This document shows positions 8,325 through 10,455 of a stretch of 10,455 nucleotides of DNA, in pieces. The first letter of the stretch is position 1, and each line of letters starts with the position of its first letter. The DNA comes from Gonium pectorale (lineage: Eukaryota; Chlorophyta; Chlorophyceae; Chlamydomonadales; Volvocaceae): NCBI GenBank assembly GCA_001584585.1, contig LSYV01000013.1, positions 203,631 to 214,085 of the forward strand, given 5' to 3'. A model generated the notes under the pieces. The model was not told the DNA's origin. It worked only from the letters and a program-made list of their open reading frames with translations, and ran no database searches. The position numbers and the translations under genes were made by a program.

Positions 8325-9301
8325 CCGGAACCAGCACGAACACAGGCGCGGCGGTACTACGTCACGGCACCTCTTAAATCCCGACACCTCGTCACTCGAG
8401 CACGCGGTCACGAGGGGTACAGCTCATCTTTGCACGAACGCACCCTCGCCTGCGTCCATCCAGCCGCCGGCCCAGCCCGGTCGGTCGTCGCCACACAAGG
8501 GCTAACGGCCCGCCGCCAAACAGGCTTCAACCCACCACCCAGGCTTCAGCCCTTCTGCATCCGACCGCCTCAAGCTCCTCCCTCAACGTCGTCCCCACCA
8601 AGCGCCGACGGTGGGCTGGCCACCAGCCTGCCTGGGAGCAGGTGCAACCCCAGGCTCGCAATCGCCTTGGCGCCCTCTGACGGCGGCGGACGAGGAGTGT
8701 TTTGTGGTGAGAGGGGGGGCGGTGCCGGCGCCGCCCCCTCCTCCACCCACTGGCGCTCAGCCGGAGCTAATCCGCCGCCCCTGCCGACTGCCGCAGCAAC
8801 CGACCTTCAACGAGTCACGTTGGCGCTCGCCTGCTCCTCGCTGCCCCGTACAACCCGTAACCAAGCCCGGCACTGTCCATCCGGGGCAACGAGCAACGGA
8901 ATCGGCCTGCCCGCGTTGCACACCCGCAGCCTCCGGCCTGGCAGCAGCCGCCGCCCTCAACGGCAGCAGCCGCCGCCAGCGGCGGCGGCGGCAGCGGCGC
9001 CCCTGACCCACTCCCCCCGGGAAATAAAAACGGGGCACTCACCCATGGAAGGTCTGTCGCGGGCGGGCGCGGCAGGCCCGACGACGGCCCTCGCCCGCAC
9101 GTGCTCCGCGTGTCGCTAGGCACCGTCCTGAGCATACCGTTCGCCCTCTCTCAAGCCTAAACACACGCTCTTCTGCAACCCGCTTGTTGGGAGCACTGCC
9201 GGGGCGTGCCACTCGGCCAGCTGCCCCTCCCTCCCACGCAGCGGGTTGCCAAATCCACTGTTAACGCTCCTTACTTCCCGCGCGCTCGCCCCTCATCCAG
9301 C

Positions 9302-10058
9302 CTAGAAGAACGGCAGGAGGCCCTTCTTCTTGGGCGCCGCCTCCGGCTCCTTGGCGGCCGCCGCCGCCGGGGCCGCCCCGTCCGGCTCGGGGAACTCACT
9401 GTCCTGGAAGAACCAGCGGCCGTTGACCCGGACGAAGCGGCTGCGCTCCGTTACCTCGTCAACCTGGTCGGCGGCGTGGCGGCGGGATGGGCGGCGGGAT
9501 AGTCGACGTGGCGGCGGGATATGCGGCGTTGCGAAGGGGATCTAGCCACAGTGGGTGGCAGTGGTGGCGTGGCGGTGTGACGTGGCCTTGATGTGGTGGC
9601 GGGTTTACATTTGATTGCAATTGCGCATGACAGCAAAGAAGAGGAATAGCCCACATACGCAGCACAAAAACCGTCCTGCCCGCGCCCAGCGCGAACCCAC
9701 GCCGCAGCCCCTCACAAAGCCTCTCATTGAGCCTGTCACTTGCCTTTCTCTGGTCCGCGCTGCCCAGCTCGCGGCTTCTCCGCCTCGTCGAACTGCATCC
9801 CCCCTCCCGCAGCCTACCCCCCGGCACACACACACACCCCTTCCCACCCCGCCTGAACGCATGCGATTCCTCACCTCGGGCGCGTTCTTGGGCGCCTCCG
9901 GGTCCCGGATGCGGCGCTTGAGGCGGAATGTGATGAACGCCTCGTTCTCGTCGGCGCCCGGGCTCGAACTGAGGATCTGCAGGGCCAGCGGGTCCAGCCG
10001 CGCCATGGTCTGCTTGACGGCGCGCTGGTAGGTGGTGCGGGAGCCCGTGTACTCGGCG
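9302..10058 (-). CDS. YchJ/UPF0225-like protein, last two exons (5' part beyond the right edge)
   Basis: Exons are 10058-9875 (61 codons after a split codon) and 9463-9302 (53 codons plus TAG), separated by a 411-nt GT-AG intron with a GAG|GTGAGG donor and a GACCAG acceptor in phase 0. The visible 114 residues start AEYTGSRTTYQRAVKQTMAR and contain NEAFITFRLKRR, then VTERSRFVRVNGRWFFQD. The last part matches the ERSRF...NGxWxxxDG signature of the YchJ NTF2-like domain, where bacterial members continue into a Cys-rich SEC-C zinc motif. Here that motif is absent: the chain ends in an Ala/Pro/Lys tail with KKKGLLPFF. A SEC-C motif could still occur in the missing N-terminal part. The molecular role of the family is not well defined. 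The first exon seen needs two bases from an upstream exon, consistent with the CCCCCAG acceptor at 10061-10059. Family match confidence is moderate to good; function is not assigned. Confidence 0.78.
9478..9520. repeat. GGCGGCGGGAT repeat, three copies near a splice acceptor
   Basis: Exact copies lie at 9478-9488, 9490-9500 and 9510-9520. On the minus strand they read ATCCCGCCGCC and sit just upstream of the acceptor at 9464 of the YchJ-like gene, forming its pyrimidine-rich intron end. Confidence 0.8.
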
Positions 10059-10455
10059 CTGGGGGCCCGGGGCCGGGGCAGGGGGGCAGGGGGTGGAGGT
10101 AAGAGATTGGACAGCATCTTATTTTGAGGGACTTGATGCGCGTGCCTCCAGGCGCGCGCTCGCCCCGGGCGGGCGGCCAGTGTGCGCGACGGCCCCATCC
10201 CCCGCCGACGCCGAGGGTGGGAAGCCCCTCACGTGCACGCGGTGGCCCACAAGAGGGGTGTTGAAAAGGAAAACGCATACGACGAGCGCAAGAGGGGTGT
10301 GTGCTATATCATCTAGAGGATCTATGCGTGACAGTGTGAGACAGGCAGGCATGCAGAGGGGTGTGTGTGTGTGTGTGGACTGTGGAGTTGATGGGTAGGG
10401 GGTAGGGGAGTCGCCCGGGAGAGATGGAAAGGGAAGCGGGGTGGGATGGGGGTGA
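10059..10455 (-). other. Probable partial intron of the YchJ-like gene
   Basis: Upstream of the acceptor at 10061-10059 the minus strand is C-rich and interrupted by stops. I found no segment in the required phase (two bases carried over) that resembles the preceding YchJ region, which normally carries an RYxAF-like motif. I therefore read the stretch as intron continuing past the window edge. It contains a GT microsatellite. A GCAC|GTGAGG donor-like site near 10230 on the minus strand is noted, but no convincing exon precedes it. Confidence 0.4.
10361..10376. repeat. GT dinucleotide microsatellite, eight units
   Basis: Eight uninterrupted GT units, in the presumed intron upstream of the visible YchJ-like exons. 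Confidence 0.9.

Larger units (their letters stand above)
5894..9301. other. Gene-poor interval between two converging genes
   Basis: About 3.4 kb lies between the stop codons of the PDZ gene (plus strand) and the YchJ-like gene (minus strand). Both 3' UTRs must begin here. Open frames exist on both strands, as expected at this GC content, but none shows a recognisable domain together with coherent splice signals. By eye I find no TGTAA, the usual chlorophycean poly(A) signal, on either strand; an AATAAA on the plus strand lies at 9023-9028. Contents I can support: a nested inverted repeat (6041-6073), a 12-bp triple repeat (6767-6802), a 239-bp tandem duplication (7582-8059) and a hairpin (8279-8324). 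A minus-strand donor at 9042 and acceptor at 8677 may mark an unrecognised transcript. Confidence 0.5.

Noticed and set aside
9023..9028. AATAAA as a plus-strand poly(A) signal
   Set aside because: No supported plus-strand gene lies close upstream, and AATAAA is not the usual signal in this lineage.
8244..9119. Plus-strand open frame of 291 codons in the gene-poor interval
   Set aside because: It begins at GTG rather than ATG, shows no recognisable domain, and overlaps competing minus-strand splice signals. Length alone is weak evidence here.
10227..10300. Candidate upstream exon of the YchJ-like gene ending at a CAC|GTGAGG site on the minus strand
   Set aside because: In the phase required, the peptide does not resemble the preceding part of the family and an in-frame stop lies close upstream without a good acceptor.
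1..10455. CRISPR arrays, tRNA or rRNA genes, transposases and phage genes
   Set aside because: No regularly spaced repeats, no tRNA-like TTCGA arm with matching stems, and no recognisable transposase or phage protein on either strand.

Overview
The window looks like nuclear DNA of a green alga of the Chlamydomonas/volvocine type. It is very GC-rich. Its genes are cut into short exons by GC-rich introns with GT(G/A)(A/G)G-type donors and (C)CAG acceptors. One product has an N-terminus typical of an algal chloroplast transit peptide. No bacterial-style operon, rRNA, tRNA, CRISPR array or recognisable transposase is visible. All gene models were built by hand from splice signals and reading-phase agreement, because a single uninterrupted frame does not describe any of these genes.

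Layout. (1) Positions 1-2595, minus strand: the 5' part of a spliced gene of unknown function. It encodes an acidic protein with a run of 24 Asp/Glu, and it continues past the left edge. (2) Positions 2596-3329: a divergent intergenic region that probably holds the promoters of the genes on both sides. (3) Positions 3330-5893, plus strand: a complete six-exon gene for a small PDZ-domain protein of 171 residues, probably imported into the chloroplast. This is the best-supported gene. (4) Positions 5894-9301: about 3.4 kb between two converging genes with no gene I can support. It holds a 239-bp tandem duplication, two strong inverted repeats and short minisatellites. (5) Positions 9302-10058, minus strand: the last two exons of a gene whose product resembles the NTF2-like domain of the YchJ/UPF0225 family. 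Its upstream exons lie beyond the right edge. (6) Positions 10059-10455: probably the intron just upstream of those exons.

Nothing in the sequence links the three genes into one pathway; eukaryotic neighbours need not be related. The most unusual material is the structured, repeat-bearing interval between the PDZ and YchJ-like genes, the dispersed GTACGGC motif in the left half, and alternative start or end possibilities in the two left-hand genes. I did not find convincing evidence of a new defence or mobile system.
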